Shown piece by piece: positions 43,453 through 54,895 of a stretch of DNA of 64,000 bases. The stretch spans positions 310,001 through 374,000 of the forward strand of contig MU385728.1 in assembly GCA_022497155.1 (NCBI GenBank), in the 5' to 3' direction. The position numbers and the translations under genes were made by a program. The notes under the pieces were generated by a model. It searched no databases, was not told the origin of the DNA, and was given only the letters and a program-made list of their open reading frames with translations. Numbering within the stretch: position 1 is the first letter of the stretch; every line of letters starts with the position of its first letter. This DNA comes from Whalleya microplaca (taxonomy: Eukaryota; Ascomycota; Sordariomycetes; Xylariales; Xylariaceae).

Positions 43453-45350
43453 CTACTTCTGTACCGTGTATCTCTTCTCCTGCACTAGAGTACCAGCAGT
43501 GTCAACTCGAACCTGCTCAGTCCAAAAACTCACCTTGACTCCAAACTCTGTGGTGCCCGGTTCGATTAGCGCACTAGTGCTGTTCGTCCAATCCGCCAGA
43601 ACCACGTCCTTGTCGGCGCCATACCAGAGGATCGTATAAGCCTCTTCATGCGCGTTTGGGATCTTCCTAAATTCTCCGAGGGGAAGGAGGTCAAGCGTGA
43701 CGTTTGTCGAACTGTCCGGCTGAGCGACCTGCGTGACATTGTCGATCAGAGTGAGTTTTCCAAGGAGGGACAACCACAGGCCTTCAATGCAGGCGCTGCA
43801 GAAGTCGACGGAGTAGAGGCCGCGCATCAGGCAAAGGTCGTTCGTTGGACGGTACGTGGTTACGTTTTTCGCGGAGAATCTAGAGGGAAGTCATGGAATA
43901 TCAGTAGGATGAGAGAGGTGGCTGCGTAGGATGAGCTCGGCAAAATTCCGAAGACTTACGTGGGATATAATCCATGATATCGCAGATCGAAATCGAACCT
44001 ACACAAAAGAAAGGTTGAGAAACAACCCAACTTCAGCAAGGGGGGTAAACGACTCACTCTTCCCCGTACTCCAACACCTCGAGGTTGCAAAGCTGCGCCT
44101 TGCCTTGTACCTTTTCGTTCAACAGCGTGACCGTCAGTTCGTGTTCTCCGGCACTCAGCGCCTCGTCAATCTTCATGTTATAGATATATCGATCCACGCC
44201 GACTGCTGGGTTCACCTCCCAGCCCACGTCTTCTCCGTCAACCTCTATCAGTAAGTCGCTGCTCACCGATATGCCGCTAATGCTAACCTGGAGCAGGTGG
44301 GTGTTGTACGTGCCCGGCGATACGAAGGTTTGGCTCCAGCTCTGCGTTGTGTTCAACAACGTCCAGGGGTACGCCTGTATCGGCATGTTGGACCGCTCTA
44401 TCTTGGGTTGCGCAGACGGGTCAGTATACCACTGAGTCCATGGTACCGAGTCGGTGGACTTGGCTGCGTTGACACCCTCGTAAACGTCTGCCCCGTCATA
44501 CTCTTCGCCGACGCCAATGATAGAGTGGCCAAGCTCGTGGCGGAGGACGGCCGGACCGTTATTGGGGGACGCCGTCACGACACTTCGAGGCTTAGTTAGG
44601 GGTTCAGGAAGAGAGATACTGCGCGGCTTACGTGAATGTGCCTCCCAGTCCTCCGTAGAGCGGATCGTTTCCAAGTAGAATGGGATAGTCGCAAGCATCC
44701 GTCGACTGGCAAGCGGCACGAGCCACCTCAGGCTTGTCATAATATACACCACGCAGCTCAGTACCATCGCGGTAAAGACCATATACGGTACTATTCTCAT
44801 ACGCCATTGTTAACAAAGCAAACATGAAAGTCCCGTAGGAGAGACTCACTCCAGGGGTTTTCCGCCTACGCCTACACCGCTCTTTCAACAAGTCAGAGTG
44901 AAGAAATATCAAAATGCGTATATTGTATCACATACTTCGTTACTTGCAGAGAACCCAGCCCAAAAGTTCATTAAGGGCAGCACGTCAACAAACGTCTGTC
45001 CATCCGTGAGGTTCTTTGCGAGGAACAGGGCATCGGCAAGAAACTTGTCCTTCTCTGCCCCAGTATCTGCGAGCGGCCAGCATCAGGTCAGTTGAGGCAC
45101 ACTTAATTCTACGATAATATATTGTATACGCACATCCATCACTGAAGAAAATAAGATCGATGCGATTGCTCGATGGCCCGTTCACAATGAGGGGCTGGAT
45201 ATCTAGAGGAGGCGGAGGAACATCCTGTCTCGCTTGTAAGTAGGGGACGCCGTCAACTTCGTGGTCTGCAAATTTCCCCTCCCACTGATGCTCGCAGAAT
45301 TGGGCATAAGCGGTCGCAGCCACGGCAAGGAAGCTCTTTAGAGAGTTCAT
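43453..45350 (-). CDS. secreted M64-family (IgA-type) metallopeptidase
   Basis: There are seven exons: 45350-45134, 45066-44936, 44881-44850, 44790-44632, 44582-44058, 43998-43960 and 43879-43453. Exons 3 and 6 are micro-exons of 32 and 39 bases. All phases close to 509 residues. MNSLKSFLAVAATAYAQF is a signal peptide. GPSSNRIDLIFFSDGYT opens the peptidase domain, and HELGHSIIGVGEEYDG is the zinc site (HExxH with a downstream Glu/Asp) of MEROPS M64. DFCSACIEGLWLSL is a conserved Cys pair near the end of the catalytic part. Despite the family name, IgA cleavage is documented only for the bacterial founder; mould members are secreted proteins of unclear target. NxS/T sites suggest glycosylation. 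Confidence 0.92.
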
Positions 45351-47220
45351 GGTGGAAACGCTTGCGGGGAAGAGAAAACAAGACTTACCGGCATCCCTTT
45401 TGACTACCTATAAGCTATTATTTATATATGTTTACAATCTCATCTTAGATACCCTAAGATTATGCATGTGTAAACTACCTTCTAGAAGCGGTCTTATCTG
45501 ATCTTGGCAGTTAAGAAATAAGGTTCGCTGGGGGTTAGACAACTTTTTTAGATACTTACCTACCAGCATGGGTATTCCGATACGGCATCGCTTGACTTCG
45601 TATCTTTCAAGAATATATGAAAACATTTGTCGCTCGATTGAATCATGGGGTGACTCGCAAAGCGAGTAGGAACAAATGGCCAATAATTCTCCATAAATTC
45701 GTCTAAAATTCGTTCTAGCCTCTTGCGGCCGTCACTGAACCTCTTCAGCAAAGGTCTTTCATCATTCGGTAGTCGTCTACTTCTTATCCATACTGTCTAT
45801 AGTTGTAAAGGATATTTACATCTTATAAGTCTGGTTGACAACCAGGTTATTATCTGATGATTCGCTATATAGATGCGCGAATCAAGTTGCAGGCGGTACA
45901 ATATGGGAGAAGAAACGATACTACCTAATGAACAATCGAAGATTTGGAAATCGACCGTCTTCTCGACAATCATAATGTGTATATATGCCGTAGCTACAGC
46001 GGCATAGCTCCGTAGGCTACGTTAACCTACCGACCCCCAAGTAGAAGGGTTGCAAAAACAACCTCAATTGACTTCCTATTAGGTTCATTTAGAGGGTAAG
46101 GGTTACATGAACAGACCTTACTCTGAATCATATGTGGCATATAACATGCCCTTTCTGGACCAGAAACCGCTGGTTTTGAAGGCTTCCATAGCACAAAAAC
46201 ATCAGTCTTATACAGACTAACTTCCCAGATCCTACTCCCCCCTATTCTTGCTTAAAACCCTCTGTGGCTCTGAAGCCTTGTGCTTTGTGGGAGAACTCAA
46301 TGTGGAATTTTCATACAGGGATAGCCATTGTAAGTCTCAGAAGAAATGGTCGAAGAATTATAATCCTGCATCTAGACTTTATTGTTTGTTATTGACCTTA
46401 CTGGGGCCTAGTAGATGATGGTCTGATGTTATGTCGGAAAATATAGGCAGGTTATCAGAGGAATGAACTTCTTAAATTCTTAGTGATACATTGAGAAATT
46501 TATGTCACAGAGATCGTATACATAAGCTTTGCCACTCGATCCTTCACAACCTGATTTGATATGTGAAGCTCAAGTTTCACCTCTGATGAAGGCAGATGAC
46601 AGCTTCAACTTGATGCATTCTTCATATACCGAAATACTTTGGCGTATTTATTATCACCTCTGTGTCTGCGATACGAAATATAAGTGAAGTGAGAGCTGCG
46701 ATGTGATAAAGGTCTGTCATTGCAAACCTGGGTATCCGGGGGCTGTGGATGCGAGTTGTCCTCATCTGGATTTTCGTGCATCTGCGTACAACTTATCTAC
46801 AATTTCCGACTCTAGAGCTCCATTGGTGCAATAATATTCCATTGTATCCTTGCAGCAAAATAGCCACGAATCAGTTACGACCCACGGCAAGACCATTACC
46901 TCCACGACATAGAGACCTCCGACCCCGTTTTGATTAGATACCTAGTTACCACTGTCCATTAATAACGATACCTTACAACGTAATATATCTCATTACGAAT
47001 AGTCTTTACACTACGCTAACTTACTATCCGTAGATTCCACAGGTATTTTCTCTCACTTTCTCATACTGACTTTTATAAACTAAACCTAGATGAAGCATTA
47101 TACCTAGAACTTTTACGACGAACAGTAAGAATTCAAAATGCGTAAATAAACCATAAATGGCTATAGTTTAGCCAACTTACCAAATGTCAACTGCATATTG
47201 ATAATGAAAGAGAGTTTTCA
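45351..47220. other. intergenic, AT-rich, no gene seen
   Basis: This 1.9-kb AT-rich stretch starts with the M64 promoter side and ends with the GMC oxidoreductase 3' side. Stops are dense in all frames. No gene, repeat or RNA was recognised. Confidence 0.5.
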
Positions 47221-49280
47221 TCAGTGATAGGACGAGCTACCGAGCCCAAGCTCCTTGACAATAATATCCGCAGCTTTCTCACCGATCATCAAAGCAGCAC
47301 TATTCGTATTACCAGAGATATTCTCAGGTGCAATACTAAGGTCTGCGACCTTCAATCGTTTAGTACCATGGACATTCAGCTTCTCATCCACGACTCCCAT
47401 TCTATCCAACGGTGCCATCTTGCATGAGCCAAGCGAGTGGTATGCTGTCCCAATATGCTCGCGCACGTACTGTTCGATGGCAGCATCGTCATCTGCTGTG
47501 TATGTGGTTTCTTTCGGTGGGTTATTGGAGTCGGTGACCAACGTTGCATTGGAGTTACTCGGGAAGTTCGGGTGCTGCGAAGGGATCTCTCCGGCAAAGA
47601 AATGCATGTTTCGCGCAATCTCCCTCTGCTTCTTGTAGGCCCAGACTTGGGCCTTTAAATCAAATCCGTGGGAGTCACCGAGGTATCCTGTGGTCAAGTT
47701 GACGCCATCATCGATTCCTGGGCCGGTGATGTGCTGTCGCTAGTGGTCAGTCTAGGTGATCTAACGAGGAGTGATGAATGTGGAAACCCACAATATGCCC
47801 ACGAGAATAGGGATATGTAGCAAAGCTCCCTATAGTGAAATAAGAGGATGTCGGGAAAGATGTAGGAGCCCCAAGGATACTGTCGAATATCAATCAGTCC
47901 GAAACGACAGGCAAATTGAGTGGGAATTGGATACACATACCCTGCGATTACGAGCATTATAGCAAGAGGTCTGTTTTTGCTGCTAAAGTCCCTGTCCCAG
48001 ATATCTCGAAACTTTGAACCAAGAGAGTTGACTTCTTGCTCCGTTGGTCGAAGTTTTGAAGAAGAGTCAATGCCGTTCCAGCTTAGAATAGGGTCATTAG
48101 TTGCCAGGAGCTGTTCCAGATTTCTCCTGCCATCGACGATGCTCTCGAAGGTATCGAGTGGAGGAATACTGGATTTATATGTCCATTGCGCACGAAGATG
48201 GTCTTGGAGATCATGACCGACTCCTGGGAGGGCTTGAATGATAGGTATTCCTAGACCTTCGAGAATATCGGAGTCGCCGATGCCTGATCTCTCGAGAATA
48301 GACGGTGACCCTAAAGACCCTGCGGACAACACAACTAGTTTTTTCGCTTTTATACTACGGCTGGCAGTGCCATTGCCAGGTTGGTGTGTTGGATTTGGCC
48401 TATACTGGATTCCCGTGGCTTGATTCTCGTTGTCAAAGACAACTCGTATTACCTGGGACTCTACCAGGACGTGAAGGTTAGGATGACAGCCATCTTGGAG
48501 CAGAGGATGTAAGAATGCATGAGCAGAATCTTGTCTTTTGCCATTCCTTGGCGAGGCGTACCGAAGCGAGGTTGACACGGCATCGTTGGTAACGAGATCC
48601 TGGAGGTCTGCCGTTCCTGAATATCCCAGTGTCTTGAGGGCAGTCTCAAAATCCTTCTCAACCTCTTTCCCACTATACGTACCACTAGATACATTGACAG
48701 GGCCTGTGAAGCCGTGGCTAGTCCCGTTCCCAGGCCCATGATACGTCTCGAACTAAGCCTATGATATTAGTACTGACTGTCCCATGTCGGGTATGTGACA
48801 TACCTTTTCCAAATAAGGCAGAAGTCCTTCTGCCGACCATCCAGTTGCGTTCCACGAATCCAAATCATCTTTCTGAGGTCGTGCATAAATGAGTCCGTTC
48901 ACGGATGAGCCTCCGCCAAGAACAGAGCCTGTGACCACGAGAGGACGGCGATTTGCCAGCTGCTTTTCCTCGTTGCCGAATATAAATCGAGCCACTTTCG
49001 TATCGGGAGAAAAGTTAGCTCGGTAAAGAGCTGGATGTACAATCTCTGGCACGTTGTAGTTGTTTGGCCCACTTTCGATAATCAAGATTGACAGCTCAGG
49101 AGATGTATCAGAAAGCCTCGACGCAATAACACAACCCGCAGTACCACCTATGGTTTTGAAATAGAATCAGCGTCATGCTTATTGTTGGTTCACGTCAAAT
49201 TATATCCAGGTCCACTGACCTCCAACGATAATCACATCTACCTCGTGAGCTATGCTTGGTAGTACATTGTAGAGTCCCAT
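47221..49280 (-). CDS. GMC oxidoreductase (choline dehydrogenase/glucose oxidase family)
   Basis: There are five exons: 49280-49220, 49147-48804, 48752-47941, 47879-47792 and 47733-47221. They join in phase to 605 residues. The FAD-binding motif is VIIVGGGTAGCVIASRLSD. GSVLGGGSSVNGLIYAR is the first GMC signature, and LSAGSLGSPSILERSGIG the second. The C-terminal part has the active-site His in GTAYHSLGSCKMAP and an Asn in NTNSAALMIGEKAADII, a His-Asn pair as in many alcohol-oxidising members. No signal peptide is visible, so the enzyme is probably intracellular. Substrates in this family range from alcohols and sugars to intermediates of secondary metabolism. The fourth exon is only 88 bases; leaving it out breaks the fold. 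Confidence 0.92.
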
Positions 49281-49779
49281 TTCGGACAGATTCTAGAGCG
49301 TCTTACTTAAGATAGACTTGATAGAAACGAAGAATTGAAAGTGAAGCTCCATGCACAAATAAGGATCTTTTGAGGTGTCTTTTCCGGGCAGCCCGGGTAG
49401 ACTTGTTTTGCCGAGTGGTTCGCTCCGGGGCTAATGTACCTCGCCCCTCCCGTACCTAGTGCCGTAGTTGGTGATGTATATATTTTTGCCGATCCTACAG
49501 ATGAAGCTACCCGGCTACCCAGTATGACGGAACGGCTTGTAGAATTTATGCTTTTGCTATGGGACCTTCACACTGCCGGCATCCCCGAATTCCTTTTCGC
49601 AATATACACAGACAAACCTCAACTACGCGGTTACAATACGCTTTGTTTATTTGGTGGAAAGTCTTTTCATAAAACCAGGGTTCATGAATATCGGAAAGGA
49701 CCCTGGGTACATTTCAGTGGCCCCCTACCATTCTCATGACGGAGACATATCTCTTTTGCAAATCCTATCTCAGCACCTG
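49281..49779. other. intergenic; weak 101-codon frame
   Basis: Holds the GMC gene upstream region and an ATG-started frame at 49434-49739 with no recognisable product. I see no further signal and do not call it a gene. Confidence 0.4.
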
Positions 49780-50075
49780 AAATAATGGAAGATATCGATA
49801 AATACAATTTTTGAGGGAGTTTACGCTCCTGTCGACCTAGGCGGGATTCTTGGTGATAGATACAAAATAGTTTATCAACTTGGCCATGGCGGCATTGCAA
49901 CAACTTAGCGTTGCTAAGACCTTGTTGCTAAAAAGTGGAGGGCCATTGAGATCGACTCACCAGAATATCATTGCAAGTACTGTCCAGATATAGTAGCTAT
50001 GAAATACTTAAAAAGTCAAGGGGTAGATCAGGCCCAACTTGAAGCTAACCATATCACGGCACCTAGTATGTGGTA
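49780..50075 (+). pseudogene. SRPK-like protein kinase fragment
   Basis: The N-lobe of a fungal SRPK-type kinase is recognisable: EDIDKYNF, then after a one-base shift in a T run GVYAPVDLGGIL, then RYKIVYQLGHGGIATT as the glycine loop, two stops, then DLVAKKWRAIEI, DIVAMKYLKSQG and ITAP. Normal homologues read LGHGGFSTVWLARD here. Only about 90 codons are left; catalytic loop and DFG are absent. The remaining 250 bases to the next gene show no similarity I can see. It is a relic, not a gene. Confidence 0.7.
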
Positions 50076-50329
50076 CGGCGATGCTAACGTGTTGGAATGG
50101 CCAATAGTAAGAATAGAAAAGCAACCCTCACGAATCCTCAGAGTTGCGATATATATTGACTTGCTATTATTATCCATAATATTGAACGGTACCTGTTGGT
50201 GTAATGGTAAACATAATTCACCTAACTACTGCATCGTTTCACCTTATTCGCAAATCCAACAGAATTATGTATATCCGGTAGCCTCCGTTAGATATAACCC
50301 CTTATACGGAGTGATTGGGGCTGAAACCC

Positions 50330-51448
50330 TTAGGAAGTGGATTGTTTAGAATCATTATCTTTTGGAGACGTGGTATTAAAACGATTGAGCGTAAATGCAG
50401 AGAGAGCGGGATCGCTGTCGCCAGTCACGACCTGGTTAGCTATTAAGCTACCAACGATCGGGGCGAGCGTCACGCCAGAGTGCATGACAGCGAGAGTAAG
50501 CCCCTTGAGCCCGCTTGGTCCGAGAATCGGTAGCCCGTCCTTAGGTGTGGGTCGCTGTCCGACTGTGAAGAATTCCATTTCCAGTGCGTCGCTTTCCTTC
50601 AGTATCCCTTTTACCTTCGCGAAAAGCCCGGTCGCTGTTGCTTTCGGATCGGAACCCGGTTTTCCTCCAGCAAATTCGGCACCGGCAATGACGCGACCAT
50701 CGGCCGTCTGCCGCATGTGCAGCTTAGTTGCAATAACTAAGCCTTTCAGGCGTTTTTCAGTTGGCTGCGAATGCACAAGCAAACCGGGACGGCTCGAGAC
50801 CGGCAGCGTGATTCCAACAGAGGCACAGAGCGGTACGCTACCGGTTCCAGCGGCCAGCACTACGTGATCAGCCTCTATCGGACCTGAGGAGGTGACTACG
50901 CCGACTATGTGGTCGTCTCGTTGAATAAATCCGGTTACGGACGCTGTTAGAACACTTGCGCCGCGAGCCTCTGCATCAGCTATCATCAGGCGCGCAGCAG
51001 CTACCGGCTCGACAGCGCCCTCTTCAGCAACTTGAAGCGCCCAATCCGGAACGCTACCGGGCTCGAGCGAAGGCTCAGCTTCTTCAATCGCCTGCCGTTC
51101 AATACGACGTATGTCATAGCCCCAAGAAGAATGTTGACTCAGGTAAGTTTCCAGCTGGTCAGACGGCAGATCCCAGGTCACCGATCCGCACCATTGGATC
51201 GGAAGGTCGGGCAGCTCACTGGCAAGCTGTTTCCAGCCAGCCATTGAGCGGCGGCGAAATTCGAAGTAGAATTTCGGGTTGCTCCAGCTGGCATTAAGCC
51301 AGGCAAAGGAGTCTGGGGTCGCCACGCCGCCAAGCTCCGACGCAACGATGGTGACTTTCGCGCCCTTTTTCGTGAGGTGGTAAGCAAGCGATGCACCAAT
51401 GATGCCGGCACCAACGACCACAACGTGCGGGCTAGATTGAGAACCCAT
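50330..51448 (-). CDS. FAD-dependent oxidoreductase, DAO family
   Basis: The protein has 372 residues in one exon, starting at ATG 51446-51448. The N-terminal dinucleotide motif is VVVVGAGIIGASLAYHL. RPGLLVHSQP, VGQRPTPKDGLPILGPS and VMHSGVTLAPIVGSLIA are typical of DAO-fold enzymes of the glycine oxidase/D-amino-acid dehydrogenase type, which oxidise the carbon next to an amine. No signal peptide is present. It is intronless and near 55% GC, while flanking DNA is AT-rich and carries relics. Together with its bacterial-style length this fits horizontal gain, though several vertical genes in this window also lack introns. The exact substrate cannot be stated. Confidence 0.88.
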   Translation of the reverse strand: MGSQSSPHVVVVGAGIIGASLAYHLTKKGAKVTIVASELGGVATPDSFAWLNASWSNPKFYFEFRRRSMAGWKQLASELPDLPIQWCGSVTWDLPSDQLETYLSQHSSWGYDIRRIERQAIEEAEPSLEPGSVPDWALQVAEEGAVEPVAAARLMIADAEARGASVLTASVTGFIQRDDHIVGVVTSSGPIEADHVVLAAGTGSVPLCASVGITLPVSSRPGLLVHSQPTEKRLKGLVIATKLHMRQTADGRVIAGAEFAGGKPGSDPKATATGLFAKVKGILKESDALEMEFFTVGQRPTPKDGLPILGPSGLKGLTLAVMHSGVTLAPIVGSLIANQVVTGDSDPALSAFTLNRFNTTSPKDNDSKQSTS

Positions 51449-52663
51449 CTTGTGCTATTGATTGCTGAGTTAGAACTATGTGATCTAGTTAAGATAATAG
51501 CTAAAACCAGTTATGGTCGATTGGCTTCCATATGGGGTACTGATACGGCTAGCCAGAATGTTGATAAGTCCATAAAGAGGAGTCGTCTGAGGGGAATCGG
51601 AGGTGGGTGATACGAAAGCGGTTAGTTTTCCGAAAAGGAGGATAAGTCACGTATCTTGCTATCTGGGTTGCGTGCTACCTACGGGTATTTTAGATAGAAG
51701 TTTTCAAACGTATCTTCTCAAGTCTAAGGCCATTGTAAACCATTATCTGTATACTTAAACTATGCCATCACAGCTATTCATAATCATACTTAGAGTAGTC
51801 TTATCGTCTAACACTATATAGCAGCATCTAGTCAACATATCGTTAATCCTTGACCCTCATTTGTCACGTCTTAGAATCTAAAGAAGCTTGTTCATGCCTA
51901 TCAAAAGTTAGTGGTAAGTCGTATTTTTTTATCAATCACTCATTACGGGTCGATTCTGTTGAAGGAAACGTCAGATGTTCTATTGCCCCCTTTTTGCCGT
52001 CTTGGTAAAGATGTATGACCAGCTTAGCACTCTCGGTAAGGTCTCCGAAAAGTCCTACTCCCTCTAAGCATTTAATACTGCCATGATTTACACCAAAGGA
52101 CTGGCATCATCCTGAACCCTCTGACTAGGGGCGCCGAGTGGGACATCGCGTCGAATCGAGGACAACAGCTATCATCGAAAGCTGTATTGTGAGACACATC
52201 AGATGTGAAGCAGAACTGTGAGGCAGATAAACAAGAGCCATCTCTAGCCCTATAACAGGGCTATCTAAAAAGAGTAAAGTGAGTATATCGAGGCGGAATT
52301 CTGAACTGTCTTGTTTGGGGTTAGGCCAATGATGAGGTGCCTAACAGCGATTCTATGAATAGGAGTGGCTGTGTTCCGTACGAGGTGCTCTAGGACTTCG
52401 GAATGTCTACCAGTCTTGTACTTCTTGTCTCGAAACCTTCTACTAAATCGCATGACATAGTGGGTGAGATTAATGAAATCATGATTTTGGTATTCTCATT
52501 GGTAGCTCGTACTAAATACTACATAAAAGACAACACCCTAACTAGGACAATACGAAGTCGTCCTGCTTATCCGACGCTCCATGTGACCCTCCAAAAACGC
52601 CACCAATCCCACTCAAATCAGAAGTGGCACTTGCCGCGGCTGTCAAGTTGTGCCATAACTTGA
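51449..52663. other. intergenic, AT-rich, no gene seen
   Basis: This 1.2-kb stretch with dense stops lies between the start of the DAO-type gene and the end of the next reverse-strand gene. No gene, RNA or repeat was recognised. Confidence 0.5.
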
Positions 52664-54895
52664 TTAAGTAAGAGCTCGTACATGTGTTTCGAAGACCTCA
52701 TTTCTCCAGCCACCGGCTTCAAATTCCTCGACTCGGTCACCAGCCCGAGTCGCCTCCTCATTCCAGATCTTTACGACACTCCCAGGAGTGTAAACACCCT
52801 TGAAGACGCCCTTCCCGGGCTGCGCAACCCCGATTCTGGCGTACAGATCCGGATCTTCCTCTGGAACCAACCGCGCCGCGACAGCCTTCAGGAAGGTCCA
52901 CAGGTCCTTCGGATCAGCAATACGGGTAGCACGCAGGCGTTCCCTAGCATACAGAAGTTCTCGATTACCCGCATGGAGGAGATCGCTGATCGCCGTAGCG
53001 AGCTGTGCCTCCATCGTGGCCTTGAGGATGGGACGCAGGATCGGCTTGATCAGCCATCCGAGCCAGGAAAACTTGCTCTTGCCGAGCTTGTAGTTGAGCT
53101 TGTGCACCCGCACCCGCACCCCGCGTAGTGTGAGGATTTGCTCCAGTCGCTCGCGGCATATCTCGACTTCGAGATGGATGTCGATACCGCGTTCGTCCAG
53201 CGCGAAGCTCCCGATACCCTCGTCTGCTAACCGGAACAGACCGCTGTGAGCACGCAACCAGAAGCCAACCTCATCGGCGCGTGCCGAGAGGCCATCGATC
53301 TTGATGAGAATAAGGTTCTTGGTACTGGTGTTGGTGCGAAAGCGGGCCTTGCGAATCTCAACATCATTGTAATTCTCGATCTTGAGTCTGTAGGGAAGGA
53401 ACGAGGTATGGTTAACGGTTTTCCCTGGCTCGATGATGAGATTCTCCAGCAAAAGGTCCATGGCTGGTGTGCTGACTTCGAGTCGTGGAATCGGGATGTA
53501 TTGGATGGCAGAAATGAGAAGAGGAATGAAAACGTTGAGAGCATCATTGATCAGCTCAGGATTTGTGACCGAGTCAACTGGAGAAATGACGCCGAAGAGA
53601 CGGAGAGTGGTTGTTGTTAGATTATGGATATCCTTGTCTTTCATAACGCTTTGGTATGTGACATATACTTGCTGTAGAAGTTCATCGACATCTTCCCTTA
53701 GGTTACTTTCTGACCCGACCTTCTTGCTCCTTTCTCTTAGTTCGCGGAACTTTTCATCGGCGTTGTTGAAGAAATCTGGATCTAAAAGAAGTTTCTGCAG
53801 GCTGTCCCCGACCTCTTGCAGGAGATTTTCGAATTCTGGGTCCTTGTCCTTATGGCTTATAACCCTTTTCAGAAGTTCTTCGCACTTTTCCCATTCATCC
53901 TTATCGCCGAAGCTCTTGACAAATTCCCAAATGTTAGTAAGAGCACGATCCGTCTCTTGATTTTCCTGAACATCGCTCTGGGCCACGTCAACTATCTCCT
54001 CCGCGGCTCGTGAATAGACTGTAGCATAGCGCTTGATGAGCAGTGAAAGCGTAGATACAGAGTCTGAATAGTCCTTGCGCTTGCGCAGCTTGCTGACCAC
54101 TTGCTGGAGACGGTTTAAGAGGGTCTGTCCTTCATCGCCCGAGAGCTTATCCTTCACACTTTCGACTGTGGTGCTCGCCACGTCCGCACCGCGATCTGCG
54201 ACGATCTTTCCCACATCCTGGAACTCATCCTCTAGATTCTGAGCTGACGGGGGCTGGTCGTTGTTGTCTGTTCCGGACTTGGAAACTGCCTGTTGCTCTT
54301 CAGAGGATGGCTCCACCTGCTCGCCTGCTTGTTTCGCCGCGCTGCTTAAGGCGAAAGCCGAGTCTTTGAAGACTTCCCGACCAACAACATTGAGATCGCC
54401 GAGGAATGTGCGAAACTCCGGGTTCGTGACCAGCAATGACCCGACGGTGCGTAGGCTTTGATATGCGGCAGCAGTGTCTGCCCTAGCTTTGGATTTCTTG
54501 GCTCTTGCTGTGAGATCGTCTACATCGACGGATATCCTGCTTTTCGTCAAAAACCAGATGAGATCCTGAAGTTGGTCCTTGCTGTTCTTGTGTTGCAGCA
54601 GAGTAATGAACTGCTGCAGCCACAGTTTAGTCAGGCGGACCAGCCTCTCACCACTGTTGGATAGGTCTGGGTTTTGTGGATTCAAGATTTCGCTTGCCAA
54701 TAGAGTGCGGAGATTGATGATGGTTTGTTCAGTGCTGGGCATATATCCTTTGGTCAAAGCTTGTAGCATCTGGTAGCTTTGGAGCTTTTGGTACAGCTCC
54801 CGCTGTAAATGAGTGTCTTGCTCATATTGAGGGAGCAGTGGCTCTCGCTCAGGGTCGGGTCCCTTCTTTCGCAGACCAAAGCACGAGGACAACAT
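52664..54895 (-). CDS. BPI/LBP-like lipid-binding-type fungal protein (DUF4449/DUF5923 type)
   Basis: The protein has 743 residues in one exon, starting at ATG 54893-54895. The N-terminus, MLSSCFGLRKKG, has a Cys and basic residues that could support lipidation. The first 400 residues are long charged helices (for example LQQVVSKLRKRKDYSDSVSTLSLLIKRYATVYSRAAEEIVDVAQ). The C-terminal third is beta-rich, with FWLRAHSGLFRLADEGIGSFALDERGIDIHLEVEI and WLIKPILRPILKATMEAQLATAISD, reminiscent of BPI/LBP tubular lipid-binding folds. I recall this architecture from conserved fungal proteins of unknown function; naming the DUFs is from memory. A role in lipid binding or transfer at membranes is inference. 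Confidence 0.8.
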   Translation of the reverse strand: MLSSCFGLRKKGPDPEREPLLPQYEQDTHLQRELYQKLQSYQMLQALTKGYMPSTEQTIINLRTLLASEILNPQNPDLSNSGERLVRLTKLWLQQFITLLQHKNSKDQLQDLIWFLTKSRISVDVDDLTARAKKSKARADTAAAYQSLRTVGSLLVTNPEFRTFLGDLNVVGREVFKDSAFALSSAAKQAGEQVEPSSEEQQAVSKSGTDNNDQPPSAQNLEDEFQDVGKIVADRGADVASTTVESVKDKLSGDEGQTLLNRLQQVVSKLRKRKDYSDSVSTLSLLIKRYATVYSRAAEEIVDVAQSDVQENQETDRALTNIWEFVKSFGDKDEWEKCEELLKRVISHKDKDPEFENLLQEVGDSLQKLLLDPDFFNNADEKFRELRERSKKVGSESNLREDVDELLQQVYVTYQSVMKDKDIHNLTTTTLRLFGVISPVDSVTNPELINDALNVFIPLLISAIQYIPIPRLEVSTPAMDLLLENLIIEPGKTVNHTSFLPYRLKIENYNDVEIRKARFRTNTSTKNLILIKIDGLSARADEVGFWLRAHSGLFRLADEGIGSFALDERGIDIHLEVEICRERLEQILTLRGVRVRVHKLNYKLGKSKFSWLGWLIKPILRPILKATMEAQLATAISDLLHAGNRELLYARERLRATRIADPKDLWTFLKAVAARLVPEEDPDLYARIGVAQPGKGVFKGVYTPGSVVKIWNEEATRAGDRVEEFEAGGWRNEVFETHVRALT

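Noticed and set aside
49434..49739. 101-codon ATG-started frame
   Set aside because: No family, in decayed AT-rich DNA beside a kinase relic; likely chance.
50186..50275. tRNA-like A box (TGGTGTAATGGTAA) with a B-box-like GCAAATCC
   Set aside because: The acceptor ends do not pair and no anticodon arm can be drawn.
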